Positions 11,977-22,908 of a DNA stretch of 64,000 nucleotides are shown piece by piece; the stretch's first letter is position 1, and each line of letters begins with the position of its first letter. The notes under the pieces are model-generated. The model was not told the origin of the DNA, did not search any database, and was given only the letters and a program-made list of their open reading frames with translations. Position numbers and translations under genes: made by a program. The stretch spans positions 10,545,001 through 10,609,000 of the forward strand of contig OX419758.1 of assembly GCA_948567375.1 (NCBI GenBank). Reading direction: 5' to 3'. Source of the DNA: Lunularia cruciata (lineage: Eukaryota > Streptophyta > Marchantiopsida > Lunulariales > Lunulariaceae).

Positions 11977-11989
11977 CACTCTGACACCA
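11977..11989 (-). promoter_or_regulatory. copia-1 primer-binding site
   Basis: The minus strand reads TGGTGTCAGAGTG two bases inside the right LTR. It differs by a few bases from TGGTATCAGAGC, the sequence complementary to the 3' end of initiator methionine tRNA that primes most plant Copia elements. Confidence 0.85.
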
Positions 11990-11991
11990 TT

Positions 11992-12251
11992 TGATTGATA
12001 AATTTGATTAGTGCCATATAAACCATGCTGATTCCAAGCACATTCAAACTTTAGACAAGAATACGTGGTTCACCTCTGTGTGAGGCTACGTCCACAGTAA
12101 GCATCAAGAAGCTCTTTATTGACTCAAGGTCCTGTCCTTTTACTAGTCTAGTCCTATGATAGTTTTACAGTCCATACTCCCCACGACCTGCGAGAGAGCA
12201 ACCCTCACCAAAATATTAGGAACCCTAAGGCATATCAATCAAAACCTAACA
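11992..12251 (-). repeat. copia-1 5' LTR
   Basis: The 260-bp LTR, read on the minus strand, runs from TGTTAGG to CAATCA. It would hold the promoter of the element. It matches 5735-5993 and is followed at once by the target duplication GTCCT. Confidence 0.92.
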
Positions 12252-12654
12252 GTCCTATCTAGTTGGTCAAACAGGTTTGACCAAAGGGAATCTTTAGGGA
12301 ATCTTCCTATATGGAGCTCAGAATCACATGGGTGAGGTACCATTAGAAATCTCTTGATGAGGCAAATCGTAGGAGAAAGCTCTTGATGAGGTGAATCATA
12401 CAGGGGAGAAGGCAAGGCTTTTCCCTTCCTTGGGGGAGAGGATTCATCCATTTTTCAGGCCTAATTCATCTGTTTACGCCTCCAAAATTTGCTCTATAGT
12501 TTTTAGGCTATTTTTGGCTTCTGCCCTATTAGTAGAAGTACTCTTTTGGTGACACCTTTGTCTGATCTTCCTAGCCCATTGTACACAAAATCCTTCTAGA
12601 TGTTACCAAGCCAATTTTCACCTCCAAATAATATGTCTAGCTACTTGTATTACA
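12252..12654. repeat. Solo LTR of element X, right part
   Basis: After the copia-1 target duplication (12252-12256) the LTR-X sequence resumes ('tagttggtcaaacagg', 'tttgaccaaagggaatc') and is colinear with 14120-14639. It ends CTTGTATTACA, followed by CAATC, the right copy of the target duplication. It shares the 'ctcttttggtgac' and 'gatgttaccaa' blocks once each, where the other copy has them twice. Confidence 0.85.
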
Positions 12655-12887
12655 CAATCCAAGGGAGTGTTATTCTAAATTTTCACATTGACTTTATGTC
12701 CTTGGTAAATATAATGAAAAAAGGTGCAATGGAAACCTTGGGATTGAAGGGTATGGTTAAGACTTTTGCCTTCCTCCAAATGGCTAATGGGAGAAGACAT
12801 CACCTTCTTGGAGTATTGTCTAAGGTCACCTACACTAATTGGTGAGCATATCTTCTTGGTCAATTACTTGATAAAGGATATGCCCAC
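12655..12887 (+). pseudogene. gypsy-3 protease, first part
   Basis: The plus strand reads ILNFHIDFMSLVNIMKKGAM, then ETLGLKGMVKTFAFLQMANG, then LLGVLSKVTYTNW. This is the arrangement of a plant gypsy aspartic protease (family pattern 'DxGxxxNIM...LGL...MANG...LGxLxxV'). The active-site aspartate region is altered. The frame carries one stop and then meets copia-2, whose target duplication CCCAC ends it at 12883-12887. Its continuation is at 19231. Confidence 0.6.
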
Positions 12888-13703
12888 TATTGGGAGAAAA
12901 AAACTTGCAACAAGGAATTTGAGATAGCAACAAGAATCCAATTTTAGCTATGTGATGGAGCATAAATCATTCATCAATCAAGCCAAGAAAAGCATGCATA
13001 GAAATTGTGCCAAATTTCATATGGTTTGGCCAATGTTTTCCTACATCAACAATTGCACAAGATTTGTATTTTACTCTTAAACCATCAATCAAGAACTATA
13101 AAATAAGAACAATCAAAGTCTCTTCTGACTGCCAACTCTACAAAAATTTATACTCTTGCACATGGAGACGCTTATCTAGTTCTAGAAATATGTAGTGCAA
13201 ATTGATCCCATATCTAAACCCTAGATTTTCTAGTACTAATTGATACACATCACCTCACTAAGATCCACAAGGGAGGAACCATGCAAGTAGCCTTCATGCA
13301 AGTAGCCTTCATGCAAGTCTTATACCCATAGGTCCCATGCTCACAAGCCTCGGAGCCAATCCCATAGCCCATAGCTCTTGTAGAACACACTTGTCCTAAA
13401 CTTCAAGTGAGCATAAATTCTTTTTTAGAGTTTTTTTCCAAGATCTTGGTGTCAATGGAAAGCCCTTGAGAAGAGACTTCAAAAAATATAAGGCACATCT
13501 CATTTGCATCTATATTCCCAAAGTTATGAGTCCCAACAAGAATTGTCTTTTTGCTCATTCCCATAAATGGAATCCTATAATGTGAATATGTGTCCCGTAC
13601 TTACACTTCTACACTCCCATAGAAGATTTGTTGATGTATTGACTATTCAACATTCTTGTGCTAATTATCTCATAGAGTATTCTAGTAATAATCACACTTA
13701 ACA
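12888..13703 (-). repeat. copia-2 3' LTR
   Basis: This LTR of about 816 bp aligns with 18345-19230. Shared blocks include 'aagaatccaattttagctatgtg', 'catgcatagaaatt' and the end 'cacttaaca'. The right LTR is about 70 bp longer because of indels. A short internal repeat, 'caagtagccttcatg', is present near 13286-13315. Confidence 0.88.
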
Positions 13704-13905
13704 ATCTCTCACTTGGAGTCTAACATTACTCTCTATAAACAATTTAATTTTGAAGTCCAATTGCAACTATGCATTGCTTGAGCTTCTCAATTGTGACAAC
13801 CTTGGTAAACGTATCTACAAGATTGCTTACTCTTGCAATCTTGACTAAAGTCAATATTCTTCTATCTATAAAATTCACAAATAAAATGATATTACAATTG
13901 GATAT
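13704..13905. other. copia-2 3' non-coding segment left of LTR-X
   Basis: This short stretch of copia-2 sequence between its left LTR and the LTR-X insertion includes the tail of the coding region near 13760-13860. It ends in GATAT (13901-13905), the left copy of the LTR-X target duplication. Confidence 0.5.
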
Positions 13906-14639
13906 TGTAATACTCTAAGGTCAGGAGAAGAGAGAAAACACAGACTTCACACTCAAACATTCGATGCCCCAAAGGAGCACCTTCTCTTTATTATATAGAC
14001 AAAGAGGATCTCCTCCAAGGAAGCTCCACCATAGGATTAAGCACACAGATAGGTGACATGTCAGCAAGCTCCACCCTTGTATTACTTACTTGGATGGGTG
14101 ACATGTCAGTCTAGGTCTTATCTAGCTGGTCAAACAAGCTTTGACCGGAGGGAATCTTTTAGGGAATCTTCTTGTAGGAGTCTCAGAATCACATAAGGTA
14201 CCTTTGGAAAGCTCTCAACGAGACAAACCAGGAGGGAGGCAAGGCCATCCTTTGTTCCATTGGAGGGGGAATCTACACATTTTTTAGGGCTAATTCATCC
14301 GTTTAGGTCTCCAAAATTACCTTCAAAGATTTCAGGCATATTTTGGTTCCTACTCTCTTAGTAGAAGTCCCCTTTTGGTGATACCTCTTTCTGATCTGTT
14401 TAGTCTATCATGTGTAACATCGTTTCAGATGTTACCAAACCAATTCTCACCTTTAAATCATATGTCTAGCTATTGGTTCTAAGGTTCTCAAGTCCATTTC
14501 GGTTTTTACCCTATTAGTAGAAGTACTCTTTTGGTGATACTTCTATCTGATCTATTTTGACCATCATGTATAACATCATTTTAGATGTTACCAAACCAAA
14601 TTTCACATCTAGATCATATGGCTAGCTCCTGGTATTACA
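13906..14639. repeat. Intact solo LTR of element X inside copia-2
   Basis: It begins TGTAATACTCTAAGG and ends CTGGTATTACA, so the LTR itself has an inverted TGTAATACC terminus. GATAT precedes it (13901-13905) and follows it (14640-14644), a perfect 5-bp target duplication. No internal region or second LTR is present, so it is a solo LTR left by LTR-LTR recombination. It contains an internal near-duplication: the 'tagtagaagt...ttttggtgatac...gatgttaccaaacc' unit appears twice, at about 14379-14450 and 14515-14600. Confidence 0.9.
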
Positions 14640-14644
14640 GATAT

Positions 14645-17560
14645 GCTTTGTTGTAGCATAAAACATAGGATTCTCTACAAGAATGAAGCACTCTGGCCAT
14701 CACTATGGCATATATTTTTATCTTGTTTCTTGCCTAGCTCTACCATAACTTTTTCAACCAGATCATTTCCTTGCTAGCCTTTCAGATGGTCATGTACTCA
14801 GCTTTTGTGGTAGAAAAAGCAACACTCTTCTACAAATGATACATCCAACTAATTGCATTACCACCCAAGGTAAACACATACCCTATAGTGCTCTTTTGAT
14901 TGTCCAAGTCTCCTCCCGAATCTGCATATGAAGCCCTCTAAAATAGAATATTTTTGCTTGAAACAAAATGCCTTATCAAAGGTACCTTTCAAGTAGCATA
15001 ATATCCATTTCATTGCTTGTCAATGCTCTCTTCCTAGGTTTGACATGAATCTGGTTATAACTCCCACTGCATGAACAATTTCTGGCCTAGTGCATACGAT
15101 AGCATACATTAAATTGGCACCTGCTGATGCATAGGGTACTTTGCTTGTGTACTCTCTATCTGCATCAGTTCTTGGTGATTGCTCCTTGGAGAGTTTGAAG
15201 TGACTTCCCAAGGGAGTGGTTCAAATTGTAGCATTTTGAGGACTAAATCTCTCCATTAGTTTCTTGATGTACTTCTCTTCAGATAGCTTCAAAGTACGTG
15301 CAAATCTATCTCTTGTAATCCTCATTCCAAGTATTTGTTGTGAAGGACCTAGATCTTTAATTTCAAATACATTAGACAATTGACACTTTAGCTTGTTGAT
15401 TTCCCTCATGGTTGGATCCAACAACCAACATGTCATCAACATACAAGCAACAAGATGATTTATAAATTAGCAAATGACTTAATCTAGAAACAATGGTCCA
15501 TTTTTCATTTGGAGTAACCATTGTAAGCCATAAAAATATCAAACTTTAAGTACCATCATTGATGAGTATGTTTTAAACCAAAGAGACTCTTCTTCAACTT
15601 GTAGACCAAATCCTTTTTGTTTGTGATTTGAAACCATTCAAGCTATGCCATATAGACATCCTCTTCAAGGTCTCCATGTAGAAATGCTATTTTTACATCT
15701 AGCTGCTCTAGATGCACATTCTCTACAGTCACAAGACCTAAGGTCAATCAATGGTAGTCATCTTAACTACTTGAGAGAAAATCTCATTGTAGTCTATACC
15801 CTTTGCCACAAGTCTGGCCTTGTACTGCTTTCTTCTATCATGTTCTTCTTTGATTCTATATACTCATTTGTTCTACAATGTCTTCTTTCTCTGTAGCAAC
15901 TTGGTCAATGATCAAGTCTCATTCCTTTCTAGGGATGACATTTCTTCCTTCATTACAAGCTCCCACTACAATGAGTCCTCCTTTTACATTGCCTTTGTGT
16001 AGCACTCAGGTCTGTTATTTTTGTTAGGAGTAAATAATACATAGATGTGGAATACCTCTCTACTAGTTCACGCAATCTATTAGATCTCCTCAAATCAATT
16101 GTAGGTATGATTGGATCTGGTATGATCTCTCTGGTTTCTACCAAACTCCTTTTTTGTACAACATTGTTCTTTGAAATGTCTTCCAACACTACTTCTTCTT
16201 GATGTTTTGAGTGTTCTTCTGTATAACCTCAAAACCTGATCTAAGCTTATCTTTGTACATAGCATTCTCATGGAAAATGACATCTTTACTTCTCAACACT
16301 TTTCTATCATCTCAAATATGATAACCCATGTCATCTGATCCAAAACCAATGAAGAAGCACTTCTTTGACTTTGAATCAAGCTTGACCCTATCACTATCTT
16401 GAATCCTTGCATATGAGACACAGCCAAAGGTTCTCAAGTACAAGAGATTCACCTTCTTTCTTGACCATTCCTCCTCAAGGATCTTGAATCCCAAGGGAAT
16501 TGAGGGTCCTCAATTTATGAGGTATGTTTTTGTGTTGAATACATCTTTGGCAACAAGGCTTGTAGTCTCATGCATCTGGCTCTCTCATCAAGAGTTCTAT
16601 TCAAGCGTTTAGCCACACCAATTTTTTGGGGTGTATCAAGGAAATTTTTGATCAGTTTGATCCTATTTTTTACACAATACTCTTTTAACTCATTGCTACT
16701 TTACTCTCCACCATTATTTGTTTCCAAGCGCGTGATCTTCAAACCTGACTAGTTTTCAACCTCAGATTTTCATTGCTTGAAAACATTCAACACATCTGAT
16801 TTATTTCTTAGAAGATAAACTCTTCACCCTCACTAGACATGTAAAGCTTGGAGAGTGAGTGCACCTATACCGTCTTGGTAACATCATTTGTGAAAGTGAT
16901 GTTGTAACAAGATCTTCCAAGAGACTCAACTGAAGTTGGGCCATACACTTATGTATGTTTCAACTCTAACTTTCTTGCTCTTTGTACTCTTGTGGCCTTA
17001 ATGAAAGAAACTTGCTTTTGCTTTCCCAAAATACATAGTTCACAAAAGCAAGTTGAATAATCTTCAACTCCAAGATCCTCCCATTGACAGTTAATTCCTT
17101 CTCACTCATGTGACCATGTCTTTGGTGCCATAATATCAAAGGACAAATTGCATCTACAAATGTCATCAAATGGTTGGAGTTTCATGTAACATACAATGTT
17201 CCAACCCTTTGTCCTCATGCCAAAATCAGGTTTTTCCAAGTGATCTTCCATTGCCCACTTTCAAAGGATGTTTGATATCCTTCCTCATCCAACTGACCTA
17301 TGGAAATCAAATTCCTCTTTGATCTAGGGATAAATCTAACATCTATCAATGTCCATACTGACCCTTCACATTACCTTTTCCTTTTATAAGTAGGGGTTTA
17401 TTGCAACAAAGTTGTATATCAACTCTTACATTGGGTAGAATGAAATGATGCACTAGAATCTATCACCCATGATTCTATGGGACAATCCACAAAGCAAACA
17501 AGAGTATATTCTTGTTCTATTGCTATGCTCATTGGGTTCTCCTCCTTTGGACTTTTACAC
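14645..17560 (-). pseudogene. copia-2 pol: protease to RNase H, heavily decayed
   Basis: Recognisable minus-strand segments run from right to left. Protease lies near 17455-17490 (SWVIDSSASFH, compared with the family WILDSGASFH). The GAG-pre-integrase block is at 16966-17169 (LILWHQRHGHMSEKEL), and the integrase C-terminal part at 16312-16494 (LRTFGCVSYARIQDSDRVKLD). Reverse transcriptase pieces follow at about 15900-15221, including INKLKCQLSNVFEIKDLG and LGMRITRDR. The RNase H lead-in is at 15020-15211 (SAGANLMYAIVCTRPEIVHA). Stops occur roughly every 60-80 codons, so nothing is translated in full. Confidence 0.8.
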
Positions 17561-18310
17561 TAATTCCTAAAGTGACCAAGCTTATCGCAATTCCAGCACA
17601 CAATTTCCTTGCATACTTCCTTGTGGCTTATTGAATCTCTTCTCCTTCTTGACTTTGATCTACTATTTTTGTAACTTTGACCTCATTGCGGTCTTCTACT
17701 TTTGCTCTTAGCAAATAGCACTTCATTTGGTAATTCTAAAGGAATTTTTCTATAAATATCTTCATTGAGAATCAAATCTTGTACACTCTCAAACTTGAGA
17801 GCACTTGATCTGAGGAACTACTCACTGTTGTGATTTTTGCTCCCCAATTGTCAAGTAATGAAGATAATAGCAGCAATGCTAAACTTCATCATCAAATTTG
17901 ATCTTCATAGATTCTAGTCTTGAAATGATTGAGTTGAAATCATTGATGTGGTCTTGAATTGATGCTCCTTCTTTCATCCTTATGTTCACCAATTGGCAAA
18001 TCAAAATACCTTGTTTGACATTGAAAGTTTCTTGTACATATTTAACAATGCCTTTAATCAACCTATGAGTGGTCATCTTGTGAGCAATATTATATGTTAC
18101 ATTTCTTGCCAATGTCAATCTGACCACACCCAAGGCTTGTCAATCAAAAAGTTCCCACTCAACTTCTTCTATCTTGTAAGGCTTTTTTGCCTCAAGAAGT
18201 AGGTGTAACTTCTTTTGATATAGGTAGTCTTCAATTTGCATCTTCCAAAATCCAAAAAACTTGCCATTTAACTTGTCAATTTTGACTTTCCTATCTTTTG
18301 CAATCATTTT
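17560..18310 (-). pseudogene. copia-2 gag
   Basis: The minus strand begins near 18310 with KIDKLNGKFFGFWKMQIEDY, the usual N-terminal motif of Copia gag (LNGxNFxxWKxxME). It continues through the helical core in 17879-18133 (YVQETFNVKQGILICQLVNI, DHINDFNSIISRLESM). A knuckle, CWNCDKLGHFRN, near 17570-17610 has lost its final cysteine to a stop. The frame is broken at least twice. Confidence 0.8.
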
Positions 18311-18329
18311 TTCTCTCTCCAAAGACCAA

Positions 18330-18342
18330 CGCTTTGATACCA
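18330..18342 (-). promoter_or_regulatory. copia-2 primer-binding site
   Basis: The minus strand reads TGGTATCAAAGCG two bases inside the right LTR, the common plant Copia variant of the initiator-methionine tRNA primer site. Confidence 0.88.
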
Positions 18343-18344
18343 CT

Positions 18345-19230
18345 TGATAGGAGAAAAAAACTGCAATTAGGAATTTGAGAGAGCCACAAGAATCCAATTT
18401 TGGCTGTGTGTTGGAGCAAATATCATTTATCAATCTAGTCAAGAAAGCATGCATAGAAATTATGCCAAATTTCATGTAGTTTAGACAATGTCTACCCATG
18501 TCCACAATTGGATAGGATTTTTATTTTACTCTTGAACTATCAATCAAGAACTATAAAACAAGAATTGTCAAAGTCTCTTTTGACTACCAACTCTACTCAT
18601 ATTTATACTCTTGCAATTGAAGATCCTTATTTAGTTCTAGAAATGTGTGGTGCAAATTGATACCGTATCTAAACCCTAGATTGTCTGGTACCAATTGATA
18701 CATGTCATCTCACTTAGCTTCACATGTGGGAGGGGCATACAAGTAGCCTTCTCATAGGTCCCGGAGCCTCCTACAGGTCCTAAAGCCTTCCATAGGTCCT
18801 ATGCCCACAAGAGCCATGCTTGCATGTCCCATTGCCATGCCCATAGGTTCCATGCCGGCAGGCCATGTAGCTCCCATAATGGAATCACGTAGCTCCTTGT
18901 AGTACACGTTTGTCCCAAACTTCAAGTAAGCATAACTTCTTTTCTAGAGGTTTTTTTCCATGATCTTGGTGTCTATGGAAAACCTTTGAGAAGACACTTC
19001 CAACAAGATAAGGTGCACCCCATTTGCATCTACATTCCCAAAGATATGGGTCATGAAGTGAACTGTTGTTCTATTCATTCCCATAAATGGAATCTTATAA
19101 TGTGAAGACCTATCCCAAACTTACACTTCTACACTCCCATACAAGATCCATCAATGTATTGACTCTTCAACATTTTTGTGATAATTATACCGTAGAGTAT
19201 TCTAATAATAATCAGACTCCACACTTAACA
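18345..19230 (-). repeat. copia-2 5' LTR
   Basis: This LTR of about 886 bp, read on the minus strand, starts TGTTAAGTG and ends CTCCTATCA. It matches 12888-13703. The flanking CCCAC at 19231 is the right target duplication. Confidence 0.9.
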
Positions 19231-19400
19231 CCCACTCTAGTGCAATTTCCATTGCTCTTGATAGTTCCATGGCTGGTGGATGTTAATGTTGTCACCTCTT
19301 GGCAGACTGGTAAGTTGACCTTTGGAAGGAAATAAACCCACACTATACTTTGAATGTACCCAATTAAGCCTATGTTGAGCTAGATCATGAAGGAGAACCA
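19231..19400 (+). pseudogene. gypsy-3 protease, second part
   Basis: Right after copia-2 the plus strand reads PTLVQFPLLLIVPWLVDVNV, then VTSWQTGKLTFGRK. This fits the protease C-terminus ('LLGRPWL.D...V..D...G.LTFG' in the family) and continues the frame interrupted at 12887. A stop follows LTFGRK. Confidence 0.6.
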
Positions 19401-20330
19401 AGTTTCAACATTGATGCATGGAGCCCCGCTCAAGTTGATAGGAATCAGGAACTCTTGGATGCCATTGCTAATTGTTTGTTTATAACCAAGGAAGAGATGA
19501 GCAGTTTTGCACCACTTGCAATGGTAAGCGGCTGAAAATCACACGGCCTTAGTCCCATCTTCCACCATGGCTGCAAAATGTTCTTGGCATGAATGCTTCC
19601 ACGGCTCTGCAAGGATTGTCTAGTTATTTTCTCATCCCCGTAGCATCCTGCACCTCCACTACAGGATTGGACCAACCTACCAACAACAAGAGCAGCAGCA
19701 AACATTGTCTTCAAGGGCAAGGAGGACCGCTACGCACCCCAACTATCCTCAAATACCTTTATTCCTCTAGCAATTAAAATTTTTGGGCACCTACATCACT
19801 ATTTCATGGTCTCTTCAAGGATGCAACATGGGGTTCTTTGTGGAGGAGAGGAGCATTTGTTGTCTCTCTAGCCATGCTGATTGCATATTATAATGTGTAT
19901 CAATCATGTTACAACATGCTCAGGCTTTGGTCTTCATAGCCGAGTTGCTTGCAATAGGTACACCTAGCACAACTAGGGTCCTCCTTGCCCCATATGGACC
20001 CTAGCCACTTACAAGATGTAACATTAGAGGACCCCTACCACACAATTACTAAATTTTTCTCTCCTTAATCTATTAGATTAGATCTTGTTATTAGCTCTTT
20101 TTTTTCCTATGATACCTTTGGGCCTTGCTTCTATATGTCTTCCTTGGCTGCTTGGGGCAGTTGGCTTTGTGCTCTTTTTCTCTTTTGCACTTGTTCATAC
20201 CTTGTATTCCTTACTTATATATATGACTTTTTCTTTCTCTTTTGTTTAAATTTTTTTCTTATTTCTGGCTCCGTGCCCTAAGTTCAAAAAGTATTGCTTC
20301 CATTGCTAGTAAATGCTAGTGGATGAATCT
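19401..20330. other. Unresolved end of gypsy-3 and adjoining low-complexity sequence
   Basis: A short protein-like stretch on the plus strand (DAWSPAQVDRNQELLDAIAN near 19400-19470) continues element-like sequence, but no reverse transcriptase motif follows. About 45 bp at 19640-19690 resemble the end of the putative 5' LTR at 3215-3260. From about 20090 the sequence becomes T-rich. No gene is supported. Confidence 0.3.
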
Positions 20331-21184
20331 TCAACTATAAGTGAGTGGTTCCCCTAATAGTTTGGACCATTTTCCTTGCACAAAAGATGACCATCTTAAA
20401 TCGCATGAAAGGTAAAAGGTGAAGACTTCGGACTGTAAGCACGTGGATTGAAATCATGACTGGGATTGATTCTTTGGAGTGGACTTTGGTTTCTTTATAT
20501 GAAAGCCAGTGGAGGAAAAGTATTCTCAATTACGGTCATGCAGACGTGTAGTAGATGCATGTACCTCATGAGGAGTTCATTCATATTTTAATCCCGACAT
20601 GCCGAGCATGTTGTCGCTGGTCAAAGAGTCCCTAGTAACTCTGCAGACGTGAGAGAGATTCAGGCACCTTTATCCCTACAAGAGCAAATAATTGTATACA
20701 CATAGACATCTGTGCAGACACAATTGGATAGAACGGAGTCTTCAACTCTATGGTACTATTACTCAAGGTCAGCGGTACCTTACTTCCTTTCCTATAGAAA
20801 CAAACATAAGTGCCAGAAAATAACTGTCAAACGTAACCCAGAGTGTGCGTGTTGCATATATGTTCATATCATACTCTCTGAGTTAACTTCGTGCATGATA
20901 ATCAACATATAATTAACAGTGATTTAATGAATGATCATAGATAGCTGTATCGTTGTGGGACTGGCATCATGCTGCTGTCATGTTAGACTAAATAGATAAT
21001 GAGATATCGACCCTCTTTGTCTAGAAAGAGTAGGCCTTTGTCTGGAGTATCGTTCGGTACACCGACTAGTAAATCGGTATGACTAGTAGATACTTAGATT
21101 ATGCTACGAGAACGCCTATGGTTGCAATACACCGTCCTACATAGATCTCTGTTTGTTAATCTGATCACAAGATGCTTCGCGTAT
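20331..21184. other. No gene seen
   Basis: This is mixed-composition intergenic sequence. The open frames are short, overlap on both strands and resemble no family I know. It marks the start of the gene island to the right of the nested retrotransposons. Confidence 0.4.
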
Positions 21185-21287
21185 ATTACTCCCAGATACA
21201 TGCATATTCCAATATAGACTGTTGGGTCGCCGTTCATCGCAGACCCAACAGTCTCTGCATTAGAATATACATGTAGCTGGGAATAAT
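21185..21287. repeat. Imperfect foldback of about 103 nt
   Basis: The left arm 21185-21228 and the right arm 21242-21287 are near-perfect reverse complements (ATTACTCCCAGATACATG against ATTATTCCCAGCTACATG, ending in a shared GACTGTTGGGTC). A 13-base loop (21229-21241) separates them. The arms of 44-46 nt contain about eight mismatches or bulges. The form fits either a small miniature inverted-repeat element or a microRNA-type precursor. No target-site duplication is obvious. Confidence 0.75.
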
Positions 21288-21856
21288 GCGGTCTCTAAAG
21301 TTCCAATTGTCCAGAAAATGCCTCTACTGTTTCTATTTTGCTGTAGGGAAAATCTGGCGCGTAATTTGACTCTTACTATAGCCTCCAAGCTCGACCAAAC
21401 ATAAGGAATGACTTCATCGCTGCAAAATTACTTTAGTATTTTGATGATGAGCTTTTAGCGAGAAGTCTCTAGAAGCTCGTGAGAAGGAGCTTGGAGAGGT
21501 TTATGGTTTTCTATAAAAGGTTGACCGGTGATGATCCCAACTTCCTTTGATTGAGAGTCAAATTGTACTTCACTGAAAGAACTTACTCGAGTAAATAAAC
21601 GCACAATATGACTTCATTATAGTTTTGACAACACCATTGTTTCTCAATTATATTACCAATACTATTCTCCTAGTAGCATTGGTGAGAGATTGAAAGAGTT
21701 TTGGCTCCCTTCTCAAGGATAAGGGTAGGGTACAAGGATTACAAGGATAAAATATTCTTATTTTCATATGATCCATGTAAACTATGTTTAAATACTTTTA
21801 TTCAATGTAAAAAAACAGATCATTTGCAAAGTTCCAATTTATATACTTGATGTATC

Positions 21857-22306
21857 TATAATACCCAGGGTTTTTTAACATTAAAGAGTTGATAATATTA
21901 ATAAATAATTTACCAAACCAAATTGAATTAAGACACATATAGAGTAGGTTAGTCTCCTTTATATTTCATATTTCTCCTTATAAAAGAATTTCATATTAAA
22001 TTAAATAATTTTGATCTTTAGCTTCAAAAGTAAAAACGACTAACCTTGTTCACAATGATACAAAAAGCTTCTAAAAGATAATAAAATATGTTTCAATTAT
22101 ATTCCAATTTATATTTAAGTAGTAAATATTTGTAATTGTAAGAATTTTATATTTTATTTCAATTAAATTCAAGGAAATTGTTTTATAACATTTGGTTATT
22201 TCATTCTATATTTATTATTATGAAAATAATAAAATAATCTTTATACAATAAATATTATAAATATATCTTCTTAATTGTTTGATGTTAAAGAACCTAGGGC
22301 ATTACA
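21857..22306. mobile_element. Miniature TIR element, 450 bp, with 8-bp target duplication
   Basis: The left end TATAATACCCAGGGTTTTTT and the reverse complement of the right end, TGTAATGCCCTAGGTTCTTT, form terminal inverted repeats extending about 29 bp. The 8-bp sequence GATGTATC lies directly outside both ends (21849-21856 and 22307-22314). The interior is very AT-rich and has no ORF. Eight-bp duplications with short TIRs suggest a non-autonomous hAT-type element. Confidence 0.8.
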
Positions 22307-22314
22307 GATGTATC

Positions 22315-22908
22315 AAAACTCATATGAGTTTAACTACAATATGTAATGTAACAAAAGAAACCCCAAGAGAAATCAAAGAGAAAGAACACTATTCGTAGAA
22401 TCTCTACTATGGTTAAAGTCTATCAGGTTTACGCACAATAAAATAATAAAATTCACATTTTCCGTGAAATTATCTTCATTCACGAAAGTTAATGACGCAC
22501 TTTCACTCAATTTCCTAGTAAACTTGCATACATCTATCAAGCTCCTTAGACTCCTCCCTCATAAGAAAGAGCAATGGACCAAAAGCCACTGGAGAATAAA
22601 GTAGACTAAACCTGAAAAATAAATTTATTTCTTGTTTTGTAAATTTTAATTATACTTAGATGGATTGCACCTATCTAGTGGAAATGCTTTGAAGGCCCTT
22701 CTACTGCATTCATGAATAGTGTCAAAACGTGCACTAACTTAAATTTTTATCAACAAATATGGATGAGTTTGGGATGAATGTGTGATTTGTATGGTGTTGG
22801 AGCTCATGAAAGAAGAACCACAAGATGAGAACCTAACGAGAAAGCTAGTGGAAAGAGGGCTTGAAGTGTTAGTGGTGGGAATTGGCCCGTAGTTAGTGCA
22901 GGATAATG
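22315..22908. other. Upstream intergenic region of the kinase gene
   Basis: The sequence is AT-rich near the inserted element and more balanced towards the gene. No ORF or repeat is clear. It may contain the kinase promoter, but I see no convincing TATA element in a known position. Confidence 0.35.

Larger units (their letters stand above)
5735..12251 (-). mobile_element. copia-1: complete Ty1/copia LTR retrotransposon carrying a captured Midasin fragment
   Basis: A full-length element in reverse orientation. LTRs lie at 5735-5993 and 11992-12251, both with TG...CA ends. The 5-bp duplication GTCCT sits at 5730-5734 and 12252-12256. The primer-binding site is next to the right LTR and a purine tract (AAGGGGGAGTT on the minus strand) abuts the left LTR. 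From right to left it carries leader, captured host sequence, gag with CCHC knuckle, protease, integrase, reverse transcriptase and RNase H, which is the Copia order. Frames are interrupted and one internal tandem duplication is present, so it is not autonomous now. The LTRs differ at many positions, so it is not a recent insertion. Confidence 0.93.
12888..19230 (-). mobile_element. copia-2: complete but decayed Ty1/copia LTR retrotransposon
   Basis: LTRs lie at 12888-13703 and 18345-19230 in reverse orientation. The target duplication CCCAC is at 12883-12887 and 19231-19235. A primer-binding site sits beside the right LTR. From right to left the minus strand carries gag, CCHC knuckle, protease, integrase and reverse transcriptase fragments. 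Stops and frameshifts occur throughout. The left LTR begins TA instead of TG. A solo LTR-X with its own target duplication lies in the 3' region (13906-14639). The element interrupts the gypsy-3 protease frame, which continues on the far side. Confidence 0.9.
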
